From: an uncultured Alphaproteobacteria bacterium
GTDB lineage: Bacteria; Pseudomonadota; Alphaproteobacteria; CALKHQ01
NCBI GenBank assembly: GCA_937988735.1
Contig: CALKHQ010000260.1
Span: forward strand, 1 to 18,525
Direction: 5' to 3'
Length of the DNA: 18,525 nucleotides
Part shown: positions 8,015 through 15,491 of the stretch, one piece after another
Layout: each line of letters starts with the position of its first letter
Position numbering within the stretch: position 1 is the first letter of the stretch
Made by a program: the position numbers and the translations under genes
The notes under the pieces: generated by a model
Database searches by the model: none
Told to the model about the DNA's origin: nothing
What the model saw: only the letters and a program-made list of their open reading frames with translations

Positions 8015-9015
8015 CCGACCTCGAGGCGATCCCGACCGCGACCATCGACGACATCAGGTCCGCGGCGGCGCGGCTGCGCGGCAAGGCCGTGCGCACGCCG
8101 CTGCTGGAATCGCCGCTGCTGAACGAGCGCGTGGGCGGGCGGCTGCTGGTGAAGCCGGAGGTGCTGCAGCGCACCGGGTCGTTCAAGTTCCGCGGTGCCT
8201 ACAACGCGATCAGCCAGATCCCGCAGGCGGACCGGCCGAAGGGCGTGCTCGCCTTCTCCTCCGGCAACCACGCCCAGGGCGTGGCCGCCGCCGCGCAGCT
8301 CCTCGGGCTGCCCGCGACGATCGTGATGCCGCACGACGCCCCCGCCATCAAGAGGGCGAACACCGAGGCCTACGGCGCGCAGGTGGTCACCTACCGCCGG
8401 CCCGAGGAGGACCGCGAGGCCGTCGCCGCCGCGATCCAGGCGGAGACGGGCGCCTCGCTGGTGAAGCCCTATGACGACCTGCGGGTGATCGCGGGCCAGG
8501 GCACGGTCGGGCTGGAGATCGCGGAGGACGTTCGCGCGGCCGGAATCGCGCTCGATGCCGTCGTCGTCTGCACCGGCGGCGGCGGGCTCACCGCCGGCGT
8601 CGCCACCGCCATCGACGCCATGCTACCGGCAACCGCCGTCTACGCCGCCGAGCCGGCCGGCTTTGACGACACCCGGCGGTCGCTGGCGGCTGGCAAACGC
8701 GTCGCCAACGAACCCGGCGGCACCTCGATCTGCGACGCGATCATGACACCGATGCCGGGCGAGCTCACCTTCGCCATCAACAGCCGCCTGCTTGCCGGCG
8801 GGCTCGCGGTCACCGACGCGGAGGTGGCCGCGGCGATGCGCGCCGCGTTCGAGACGCTGAAGCTGGTGGTGGAGCCGGGCGGCGCGGTGGCGCTGGCTGC
8901 GGCTCTGTCCGGCAAGCTCGACTGCCGCGGCCGCACCGTGGCGGTGGTGCTGTCCGGCGGCAACGTGGACGCCAGCCTCTACGCCGACATCCTCGCCGGC
9001 CGCATCCCGGCCTGA
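8011..9015 (+). CDS. Threonine/serine dehydratase, PLP-dependent, without regulatory domain
   Basis: This 334-residue fold-type II PLP enzyme deaminates threonine or serine (or a related hydroxy amino acid) to a 2-oxo acid and ammonia in the cytoplasm. Visible motifs: TGSFKFRGAYNA with Schiff-base Lys59, SSGNHAQGVA (83-92) contacting substrate, the glycine loop CTGGGGLTAG (phosphate grip at 189-192), and VVLSGGNVDAS with Ser315 near the pyridine nitrogen. It ends soon after SGGN, so the C-terminal ACT-like domain of biosynthetic IlvA is absent; this fits catabolic or serine-racemase/dehydratase relatives. The ATG overlaps the stop of the upstream desulfurase-like gene (ATGA). Its last 37 bases overlap the convergent glycosyltransferase gene on the other strand. 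Substrate preference between Thr, Ser and 3-hydroxyaspartate cannot be decided here. Confidence 0.92.
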   Translation: MTDLEAIPTATIDDIRSAAARLRGKAVRTPLLESPLLNERVGGRLLVKPEVLQRTGSFKFRGAYNAISQIPQADRPKGVLAFSSGNHAQGVAAAAQLLGLPATIVMPHDAPAIKRANTEAYGAQVVTYRRPEEDREAVAAAIQAETGASLVKPYDDLRVIAGQGTVGLEIAEDVRAAGIALDAVVVCTGGGGLTAGVATAIDAMLPATAVYAAEPAGFDDTRRSLAAGKRVANEPGGTSICDAIMTPMPGELTFAINSRLLAGGLAVTDAEVAAAMRAAFETLKLVVEPGGAVALAAALSGKLDCRGRTVAVVLSGGNVDASLYADILAGRIPA

Positions 9016-10133
9016 CCCGCCGCAACCGGCGCAACGCCGGCGACGCGCGCGTAAACGTCGCGGAACGCCGCCAGTGCCGCCGGCAGCGAGAACCGCTCCA
9101 CCACCCGCTCGCGGGCGGCCGCGCCCCTGCCCTCGCGCGCGGCGACGGCGGCGGCGCGCAGCGCCTCCGCCAGTGCCGCCGGGTCGCGCGGCGGCACGAC
9201 GAAGCCGGTGTCGCCGACCAGCAGCCGGGCGTCGCCGACGTCGGTCGCGACCGGCACCAGGCCCGCCGCCATGCCCTCGGCCAGTGCATTGGAGAAGCCC
9301 TCGCCGAAGGCGGAGCTGAGCGCGATCACGTCGAAGGCCGGCAGCAGCTCCGCCACATCCGCGCGCGGCCCCAGCGCGGACACGTTCGGCGGCACCGGCA
9401 GCGCCTCCGTCCCGCGGCCGACGAGGAACCCGCGCAGCTCGGGGACCGCGGCGATCGCGGCAAGAAAGTTCGGATGGTCCTTCATCGCGTCGGTGCGGGC
9501 GACCAGCGCGACGGCGACGGTGTCGTCATCGAGACCCAGCGCGCGCCGCCGCACCGCCCGAACCGCCGGGTCGGGCCGGAAACGGGCGGTGTCGATGCCG
9601 TTGGGGATCACCAGCATGCGCCGGTTGCTGTAGCCCAGCGCCAGGTGCACCTCCGCCCCGGCCTGAGAGTTGGCGATGACGGCGTCCGGGCGGCCGGAGA
9701 GCCGGGCCGCCATCGCGATCACCCAGCGGAGCTGGCGGCCGTAGTGCTCGACCCGCATGTCGGAGCAGCGCAGGCCCCACACCAGCTTGGGCCGGCCGCC
9801 GCGGGGCAGCAGCGTGCGCGCGCTCCAGGCGGCGAGGTCGGCGTGGTACATCCAGCTCTGCACCACCTGCGGCCGGTGGCGGCGCATCTCGGCCGCCAGC
9901 CGCACGGCCGCGGCGACGCTGGGCCGGCCGGCGGACATGCCGAGGTCGCTGACCGGCACGCCGGCCGCGCGCAGGCGCTCCGCATTCTCGCCGCCGGGCA
10001 GCAGGCTCACAACCCGCGGCTCGAGCCCGAGGGCGCGGCCATGGACGGCGAGGTTGACCAGCATGGTCTCGGCGCCGCCGACACCGAGACCGGTGATCAC
10101 GTGCATGACGCGGATGGGCGGCAGCGGGCTCAT
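8979..10133 (-). CDS. Glycosyltransferase family 4 protein
   Basis: This 384-residue GT-B retaining glycosyltransferase probably transfers a sugar from a nucleotide-sugar donor to a cell-surface glycan or lipid. I choose the ATG at 10133 because GGAAGG lies about five bases upstream; a GTG at 10139 is the alternative. The N-terminal domain has the GT4 loop VITGLGVGGAETMLVNLA (residues 12-29). The middle has VIANSQAGAEVHLALGY and VIPNGIDTARFRPD, typical of the domain linker. The donor-binding EX7E motif is intact as EGFSNALAE (E278 to E286), followed by GLVPVATDVGDARLLVGDTG. It is last in a minus-strand series with LOG and icd, 49 bases after icd. Its 3' end overlaps the dehydratase gene by 37 bases tail to tail. 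Confidence 0.9.
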   Translation of the reverse strand: MSPLPPIRVMHVITGLGVGGAETMLVNLAVHGRALGLEPRVVSLLPGGENAERLRAAGVPVSDLGMSAGRPSVAAAVRLAAEMRRHRPQVVQSWMYHADLAAWSARTLLPRGGRPKLVWGLRCSDMRVEHYGRQLRWVIAMAARLSGRPDAVIANSQAGAEVHLALGYSNRRMLVIPNGIDTARFRPDPAVRAVRRRALGLDDDTVAVALVARTDAMKDHPNFLAAIAAVPELRGFLVGRGTEALPVPPNVSALGPRADVAELLPAFDVIALSSAFGEGFSNALAEGMAAGLVPVATDVGDARLLVGDTGFVVPPRDPAALAEALRAAAVAAREGRGAAARERVVERFSLPAALAAFRDVYARVAGVAPVAAGQAGMRPARMSA

Positions 10134-10182
10134 CGCCACCTTCCGGTTCCGCTGCCGGCCAGGGACAAGGGCCCGGTCGCGG

Positions 10183-11397
10183 TCAGCCCAGGGCCTTCTG
10201 CAGGTTGGCGTCGATCGCGTCGAAGAAGTCCTTGGTGTTGAGCCAGGGCTGGTCCGGCCCGATCAGGGTGGCCAGGTCCTTTGTCATCTTGCCGGACTCC
10301 ACGGTCTGGATGCACACCTTCTCCAGCGTCTCGGCGAAGCGGGTGACCTCCGGCGTCCCGTCGAAGGCGCCGCGGTACTTGAGGCCCTGGGTCCAGGCGA
10401 AGATCGACGCGATCGGGTTGGTCGACGTCTCCTTGCCCTTCTGGTGCTCGCGGTAGTGGCGGGTGACCGTGCCATGGGCGGCCTCGGCCTCGACCGTCTT
10501 GCCGTCCGGCGTCAGCAGGACCGAGGTCATCAGGCCGAGCGAGCCGAAGCCCTGGGCCACCGTGTCGGACTGCACGTCGCCGTCGTAGTTCTTGCACGCC
10601 CAGACGTAGCCGCCCTCCCACTTCAGCGCGGATGCGACCATGTCGTCGATCAGCCGGTGCTCGTAGGTCAGGCCGCGGGCGGTGAACTCGGCCTTGAACT
10701 CGCTGTCGTAGATCTCCTGGAAGATATCCTTGAAGCGGCCGTCATAGGCCTTGAGGATCGTGTTCTTGGTCGAGAGATACACCGGATAGCCGCGCTGGAG
10801 CCCGTAGTTGAAGCAGGCGCGGGCGAAGCCGCGGATCGACTCGTCCACGTTGTACATGGTCAGCGCCACGCCGGAGCCGGGGAAGTCGAACACCTCGTGG
10901 GTGATCGGCGCGCTGCCGTCGTCGGGCGTGAAGGTCACGGTGAGCTTGCCCTTGCCGGGCACCTTGAAGTCGGTGGCGCGGTACTGGTCGCCGAAGGCGT
11001 GGCGGCCGATCACGATCGGCTTGGTCCAGCCGGGCACCAGCCGCGGCACGTTCGAACAGATGATCGGCTCGCGGAACACGGTGCCGCCGAGGATGTTGCG
11101 GATGGTGCCGTTCGGCGACTTCCACATCTTCTTCAGGCCGAACTCCTGCACCCGCGCCTCGTCCGGCGTGATGGTGGCGCACTTGACGCCGACGCCATGC
11201 TTCTTGATCGCCTCGGCGGCATCGATCGTCACCTGGTCGTCGGTCGCGTCCCGGTTCTCGATGCCGAGGTCGAAGTAGATGAGCTCGACGTCGAGATAGC
11301 GCTGGATCAGCCGCTCGCGGATCCAGTGCCAGATGATGCGGGTCATCTCGTCGCCGTCGATCTCGACGACCGGGTTCCTGACCTTGATCTTGCTCAT
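10183..11397 (-). CDS. icd: NADP-dependent isocitrate dehydrogenase
   Basis: This 404-residue enzyme oxidatively decarboxylates isocitrate to 2-oxoglutarate, producing NADPH in the TCA cycle. The frame runs open upstream, but the ATG at 11397 gives the standard N-terminus MSKIKVRNPVVEIDGDEMTR. The sequence belongs to the eukaryote-like homodimeric group common in Alphaproteobacteria, not the E. coli type. The isocitrate-binding stretch KSPNGTIRNILGGTVFREPI is intact, as are the GWTKPIVIGRHAFGDQYR and YEHRLIDDMVASALKW regions with the conserved Tyr and metal-ligand Asp. The C-terminal EAAHGTVTRHYREHQKGKET contacts NADP. It lies 89 bases downstream of the LOG-family gene on the same strand and may have its own promoter. 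The product call is very secure. Confidence 0.97.
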   Translation of the reverse strand: MSKIKVRNPVVEIDGDEMTRIIWHWIRERLIQRYLDVELIYFDLGIENRDATDDQVTIDAAEAIKKHGVGVKCATITPDEARVQEFGLKKMWKSPNGTIRNILGGTVFREPIICSNVPRLVPGWTKPIVIGRHAFGDQYRATDFKVPGKGKLTVTFTPDDGSAPITHEVFDFPGSGVALTMYNVDESIRGFARACFNYGLQRGYPVYLSTKNTILKAYDGRFKDIFQEIYDSEFKAEFTARGLTYEHRLIDDMVASALKWEGGYVWACKNYDGDVQSDTVAQGFGSLGLMTSVLLTPDGKTVEAEAAHGTVTRHYREHQKGKETSTNPIASIFAWTQGLKYRGAFDGTPEVTRFAETLEKVCIQTVESGKMTKDLATLIGPDQPWLNTKDFFDAIDANLQKALG

Positions 11398-11455
11398 TCC
11401 GTCCTCTCTGCCTCGCCGGCCGTCCACCGGCAGCCTCGCGCGCGTTTCCGCCCCG

Positions 11456-11480
11456 GTCGCGGCTTCCCGACCGCCGCGAC
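11456..11480 (-). other. Possible hairpin between the LOG-family gene and icd
   Basis: GTCGCGG (11456-11462) is the exact reverse complement of CCGCGAC (11474-11480), with an 11-base loop, lying just after the LOG-family stop codon in the 89-base gap before icd. There is no T-run. It may be a weak processing or termination element, but chance is plausible in this base composition. Confidence 0.2.
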
Positions 11481-11486
11481 GCATGA

Positions 11487-12083
11487 TTACAGCCACTTGT
11501 CCCGGACGTTCAGCTCCGGTTCGCCGGCGAGGTCCAGCGCCGGCAGCACGCCGTCCACGTCGTCCACCACCTGGATCAGCCGGAGGTGCTCCGGACGGAC
11601 GTAGCCGGTCGTGCACATGGTGTCGACCATCGCCAGCAGCCCGTTCCAGTAGCCGTCCTGGTTGACCAGGATCACCGGCTTCCGGTGCAGGCCGAGCTGC
11701 CGCCAGGTGACGATCTCGAACATCTCGTCCAGCGTGCCGAGGCCGCCCGGCAGCACGACGAAGCCGTCGGCAAGCTCCGCCATCCGCCGCTTGCGAGTGT
11801 GCATGCTGTCGACGACCTCGAGCCGGGTGACGCCGGTGTGGCCGACCTCGTAGTCGTGCAGGAACTCGGGGATGATCCCGATCACCTCGGCGCCGCCCCG
11901 GATCATCGCGTCGGCGACGATGCCCATCAGGCCGACGCGCCCGCCGCCGTAGACGAGCCGGCAGCCGGCGGCGGCCACGGCGCGACCGAAGCGTTCTGCG
12001 GCCCGCTTGTGGCTTTCCGGAATGCGATTGGATGACCCGCAGTAAACACAAAGCGTCCGCGGGCCGTCGGCACGCGCGTCCAT
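11487..12083 (-). CDS. LOG family protein (TIGR00730), nucleotide 5'-monophosphate phosphoribohydrolase
   Basis: This 198-residue cytoplasmic Rossmann-fold protein belongs to the family of LONELY GUY cytokinin-activating enzymes, which release the free base from a nucleoside 5'-monophosphate. The start at 12083 is preceded on the minus strand by AAGGAG with a four- to five-base spacer, the best ribosome binding site in the window. Key motifs are LCVYCGSS at residues 10-17, YGGGRVGLMGIVADA, the MHTRKRRM arginine-lysine motif and the signature PGGLGTLDEMFE. In bacteria the physiological substrate is often AMP or unknown. The gene is divergent from the LysM protein gene and upstream of icd. Family assignment is secure; the in vivo role is not. 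Confidence 0.93.
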   Translation of the reverse strand: MDARADGPRTLCVYCGSSNRIPESHKRAAERFGRAVAAAGCRLVYGGGRVGLMGIVADAMIRGGAEVIGIIPEFLHDYEVGHTGVTRLEVVDSMHTRKRRMAELADGFVVLPGGLGTLDEMFEIVTWRQLGLHRKPVILVNQDGYWNGLLAMVDTMCTTGYVRPEHLRLIQVVDDVDGVLPALDLAGEPELNVRDKWL

Positions 12084-12154
12084 GGGTCTCCTTATGTCGC
12101 TGGTCGATCGGATGTACCGCCTATGCCAGAGCCGCGGCGGCAGCGCAAGCCATT

Positions 12155-12176
12155 GCAAGGCGCGGAAACGCCTTGC
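12155..12176. promoter_or_regulatory. Inverted repeat in the divergent LOG / LysM promoter region
   Basis: GCAAGGCG (12155-12162) is the exact reverse complement of CGCCTTGC (12169-12176), with a six-base CGGAAA spacer. It lies in the 183-base gap (12084-12266) between the divergent LOG and LysM genes, where promoters for both must sit. A weak minus-strand promoter-like pair (TTGCGC, then CATAGG after 17 bases) lies between the repeat and the LOG gene. The repeat could be an operator or a leader hairpin of the LysM transcript. Apart from this I see nothing in the gap. Confidence 0.35.
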
Positions 12177-12266
12177 CACGGCCACAATGATGCGGTCAAT
12201 AGTCAGGCTCGCGGCGTGCCCGCCGATGTGCCGACACCCGCACTGACCGCAAGGGGGCAATCATCG

Positions 12267-14798
12267 GTGAACAAGGGGTTTCTCGCCTTCCTCGCGGTGG
12301 CAGCGGCCGTCGCGGTCGGGGCCATCGGCTACGCCTTCTGGGGCCAGGATGACCCCGACCCTGCCGACGATCCGACCTCGACCGTCGCCAGCACCGGCGA
12401 ACCCGAGGCGGACGCCGAACCCGACGCCCGGGTCGAGGCGGTTCCCCCGCCGGTGGCCGACGCCGATGCCGCCGGCGTCAGCGCGGACGAACCCTATCAG
12501 GCAGCGATCAGCGCGGCCGCGGTCGAGGCTGCGGAAACCGCCGAGACCGCACCCGGCGGCGCCGGCGAGGCGGACACCGCGGACGCAGCCGACGCCCTTC
12601 CGGAGTCGGACGATGCAGCCGGGGGCCCTGCGGACGCTGCTGCGGACGCCGACACTGCGCCCGACACCTCCGCCGACGTGATCGCCGCGCCGGAGGAAGA
12701 CGGCGCTGCCGAAACGGTCACGAGCGACCCGCGTGCCGACGCGGCGGATCAGGGCGGGGCCGCGCCCGCAACGGCGGATGAAGGCGAGGCTGCAGACTCG
12801 ATACCCGGTGCCGGCGACGAAGTGGCAACCGACCTCGCCGAACCCACCCCGGCCGACGTCACGGGGTCGCAGGCCGAATCGCAGTCGACCGCGGACGAAC
12901 CGCTGACCGGCCCCGGCGACGTGGGGCAGCCTGTTCCGGACGAGTCGGCCGCCGACAGCGTGCCCGCGCCGGATGCGGCCGGCACGGAGGCGGCGGCCGG
13001 CGAGCCTGGGACGACGCCATCGCCCGCCGACACCGGTGACGCAGCCAGTGCGACCGACACGGGGCAGGAGCCGGCGACGACCGAGGATACGGAGGCTGCC
13101 GCCCCTGCGCAGGACGAACCGGGCGACACGCCGGCGACCACCGCCGACGCCGGCAACGAGGCCCCGGTCGCGCAGCCTGAGGACGCCGCGGCCGCGACGA
13201 CCGAAGACGCCGCCGACGCGCCCGCGGTTGCCGCGGCCGACAGCGACAAACCGGAGACACCGGTCTCCGAAGACGCGGCCGTGAGCGAAACCCGCGCAAC
13301 CACGGAGGCGGACGCGCCGGCGGTAGTGACGACCGCCGATGCTGCCGGGGACGCGACCCGGACCACCGGGCCCGCGACCGAGGCGCCCGCTGTCGCCGAG
13401 GACGCGCCCGAAGCCGCCGACGCGCCAGAAGCCGCCGATGCACCCGCCCGCGACGAACCCGCGATCGGCGAACTGGCCGCGCTTGAGCCCCGGCCCGATC
13501 TGCCGGAAGGAACCGAAGCCGCGATAGCCGGCGAGGAGGAGGCCTCCGCCGTCCCCGGCACCGGGGATGCGTCGGAGTCGGCCGTCGCAGGCCCGGAGGA
13601 CACCGCCACGCCGGAGCGGAGCGTGGGCCCCGATCGCGCCAACGAGCCGGCCGGCCCGACCTTCGACGTCATCCGCGTCGGCGGCAACGGCGACCTGATC
13701 CTCGCCGGCAAGTCGGAGCCGCTGGCGGTGGTGATCATCAGCGACGGCGACCGGGTGCTGGGCGAGGAGATCGCCGACACCCGCGGCGACTGGATATTCA
13801 TGCCCACCGAGCCCCTCGCCCCGGGCAGCCACCAGCTCGGCGCCACCCAGCGCCGGCCCAACGGGGAGCTGGTGCCCTCGCACGACCTGGTGCTGGTGGT
13901 GGTGCCCGAGCGCGGCACCGACATCGCCGGGCGCGCGACCGACCGCGCCGACCAGCCGCTGGTGATGCTTGTCCCGCGCGACGGCGGCCCCGCCACGGTG
14001 GTGGTGCAGGCGCCCGAGCCGGATGCGCCCCTCGACGGCGCCGAGGTGGCCGTGGCGGAGCCGGCGGAGCCCGGCCGCACTGGCACCCTGTTCAGCCGCC
14101 CGTCGTCGCCCGACGCGGTAAACCCGGTGCGCACGACCGAGACCGGCCCCGCCTCCGCGGACGGCCCCGAGGTGGCGCTCGCCGGGCCGGCGGACGCGCC
14201 GGCCTCACCCTTCGCTGCCGACGCCAACACCGGCGGCGCACTTGGTGATGCGGCAGAGGAGGATGGCGCGGACGGGCCCGTCGTGTTCTCCCGGCCCACA
14301 TCCCTGCCGGGCGGCGAGGAGTCCGACGCGGCCGCCCCCGACGTCACCGTCGGCATGATCGACTACGGCGCGGGCGGCGACGTCGCCATCTCCGGCGACG
14401 CGCCGCCAGGGGCGACGGTGCAGGTCTATCTCGACAACGAGGTGCTGGGCGTCACCGAGGCGGCGCCGAGCGGCTCGTGGCGGCTCGCGCCCACCCAGAC
14501 CGTACCGCCGGGGCCGCACCAGATCCGCATCGACCAGGTCGCGCCCTCCGGCGACGTCATCGCCCGCATCGAGCTGCCCTTCGTGCGCGCCGAGCCGGTG
14601 ACCGAGATGCCCCAGGACATCTACGTCGTGGTCGAGCCGGGCCAGAGCCTGTGGCGCATCGCGCGCCGCGTCTACGGCGAGGGCATCCGCTACACCGAGA
14701 TCCTCGCCGCCAACCGCGCACAGATCGCCGACCCGAACCTGATCTACCCCGGGCAGGTGTTCATGATTCCCCGCGACGGCGGGCCGGGATCGGGCTAG
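12267..14798 (+). CDS. Membrane-anchored LysM protein with long acidic segment and two Ig-like modules
   Basis: I favour the GTG at 12267 (VNKGFLAFLAVAAAV), preceded by AAGGGGG; an in-frame ATG at 12123 would add 48 residues that look like non-coding composition. The 843-residue product has one N-terminal hydrophobic helix (about 4-25), likely an uncleaved anchor with the rest in the periplasm. Residues about 28-460 are a low-complexity Ala/Asp/Glu/Pro/Thr/Gly stretch, almost without bulky hydrophobics and strongly acidic. Two similar beta modules follow, at about 466-548 (GNGDLILAGKSEPLAVVIIS) and about 695-775 (GGDVAISGDAPPGATVQVYL), each with a G-D-W or G-S-W strand and PPGPHQ/APGSHQ. They are separated by more low-complexity sequence. 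The C-terminal LysM domain (about 784-838, VEPGQSLWRIARRVYGEG) should bind peptidoglycan. The overall role is unknown; an envelope spacer or scaffold is plausible. Its stop interlocks with that of the next gene. Confidence 0.85.
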   Translation: MNKGFLAFLAVAAAVAVGAIGYAFWGQDDPDPADDPTSTVASTGEPEADAEPDARVEAVPPPVADADAAGVSADEPYQAAISAAAVEAAETAETAPGGAGEADTADAADALPESDDAAGGPADAAADADTAPDTSADVIAAPEEDGAAETVTSDPRADAADQGGAAPATADEGEAADSIPGAGDEVATDLAEPTPADVTGSQAESQSTADEPLTGPGDVGQPVPDESAADSVPAPDAAGTEAAAGEPGTTPSPADTGDAASATDTGQEPATTEDTEAAAPAQDEPGDTPATTADAGNEAPVAQPEDAAAATTEDAADAPAVAAADSDKPETPVSEDAAVSETRATTEADAPAVVTTADAAGDATRTTGPATEAPAVAEDAPEAADAPEAADAPARDEPAIGELAALEPRPDLPEGTEAAIAGEEEASAVPGTGDASESAVAGPEDTATPERSVGPDRANEPAGPTFDVIRVGGNGDLILAGKSEPLAVVIISDGDRVLGEEIADTRGDWIFMPTEPLAPGSHQLGATQRRPNGELVPSHDLVLVVVPERGTDIAGRATDRADQPLVMLVPRDGGPATVVVQAPEPDAPLDGAEVAVAEPAEPGRTGTLFSRPSSPDAVNPVRTTETGPASADGPEVALAGPADAPASPFAADANTGGALGDAAEEDGADGPVVFSRPTSLPGGEESDAAAPDVTVGMIDYGAGGDVAISGDAPPGATVQVYLDNEVLGVTEAAPSGSWRLAPTQTVPPGPHQIRIDQVAPSGDVIARIELPFVRAEPVTEMPQDIYVVVEPGQSLWRIARRVYGEGIRYTEILAANRAQIADPNLIYPGQVFMIPRDGGPGSG
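13404..13439 (+). repeat. Two 18-bp tandem repeats in the acidic segment of the LysM gene
   Basis: Two adjacent 18-base units (13404-13421 and 13422-13439) differ at two positions and each encode Ala-Pro-Glu-Ala-Ala-Asp; a decayed third unit may follow. They lie inside the low-complexity segment and keep the frame, so replication slippage could lengthen or shorten this part of the protein without breaking it. Confidence 0.55.
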
Positions 14799-15400
14799 TC
14801 GCGGAAGGTGCGCCAGGCTGCGGCCACGCGCAGCGCCGTCGTGAGCCAGCACAGCGCGGCGAAGCCGTAGGCAAGCCAGGGGAAGGCGCCGGGCCACAGC
14901 AGGCAGAGGACGAAGAAGGCGATCGTCTCGCCGCCCTCGGCAATGCCGCGGGAATGGAAGAACGACTTCGCCGGTCCCTCCCCCGGCCGGATGCCGCGCT
15001 TCTGGGCGATGATCGCGTAGGCGAGGAAGCTGGTGCCGGTGCCGACGAAGCTCAGCATCAGCGCCGCCGCCGGCACCGCGAACGCCGGCTGCACGAGGGC
15101 GAAGGCGAAGGCGAAGGCGGCGTAGAAGACGAAGTCGCAGACGATATCGAGGTAGCCGCCGAAATCGGTGGGCCCACGCCGTCGCGCGATCGCGCCGTCA
15201 AGGCCGTCGGCAAGGCGGTTGAGGGCGAGGCAGACCAGCGCCGCCCACCAGACGCCGAAGGCGATGGCCGGGACGCAGCCCAGCCCGGCGACGAAACCCG
15301 CCAGCGTCACCGCATTGGCCGGAACCCCCCGCCGCGCGAGCGCGGCGCCGGCCCGGTCCAGCGCCGGCTCGACGAGCCGCCTGAGTTCGGTGTCAAACAC
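14795..15400 (-). CDS. CDP-alcohol phosphatidyltransferase family protein
   Basis: This inner-membrane enzyme of about 201 residues would transfer a phosphatidyl or similar group from a CDP-linked donor to an alcohol, as in phospholipid synthesis. The frame is open to 15589, but that would overlap the divergent DUF423 gene. I choose the GTG at 15400 (VFDTELRRLVEPALDRAG), which precedes the first conserved helix; the start is uncertain. The signature D-x2-D-G-x2-A-R is present as DGLDGAIARR (D65, D68), followed by GGYLDIVCD (D85, D89). The spacing between the Arg and the conserved Gly is one residue shorter than in the usual motif. Several hydrophobic helices follow (about 90-115, 155-190). 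The alcohol substrate is unknown. The stop codon shares CTAG with the convergent LysM gene. Confidence 0.82.
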   Translation of the reverse strand: MFDTELRRLVEPALDRAGAALARRGVPANAVTLAGFVAGLGCVPAIAFGVWWAALVCLALNRLADGLDGAIARRRGPTDFGGYLDIVCDFVFYAAFAFAFALVQPAFAVPAAALMLSFVGTGTSFLAYAIIAQKRGIRPGEGPAKSFFHSRGIAEGGETIAFFVLCLLWPGAFPWLAYGFAALCWLTTALRVAAAWRTFRD

Positions 15401-15491
15401 TCGGCCGGCCCCCGCGACCGTATCGCTGGTGACAGCGGGGCCCGCGCACGGCAGTCTGCGCGCCGGAACGCAACAGCAGGGGTCCTCCGAC

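Noticed and set aside
11398..12051. Upstream extension of the icd frame through the LOG-family gene
   Set aside because: The extension is Arg-rich and out of frame with LOG; icd has a standard N-terminus at 11397.
12123..12266. Earlier ATG start for the LysM protein
   Set aside because: It would put about 48 polar residues before the membrane helix, leave only 39 bases for two divergent promoters, and place the inverted repeat in coding sequence. Not fully excluded.
12353..13660. Low-complexity Ala/Asp/Pro region considered as a frameshifted or degraded gene
   Set aside because: The frame is uninterrupted through to the Ig-like and LysM domains, and one acidic composition is kept throughout, as expected for a selected linker.
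12261..13883. 540-residue open frame antisense to the LysM gene
   Set aside because: The product is Gly/Arg-rich with no domain or plausible hydrophobic core. Codons such as GAC, GCC and GAG read in reverse give no stops, so the long frame follows from composition.
12749..14356. 535-residue Ser/Ala-rich open frame antisense to the LysM gene
   Set aside because: It is a composition shadow of the low-complexity segment and the Ig-like modules; the sense frame has recognisable Ig-like and LysM domains.
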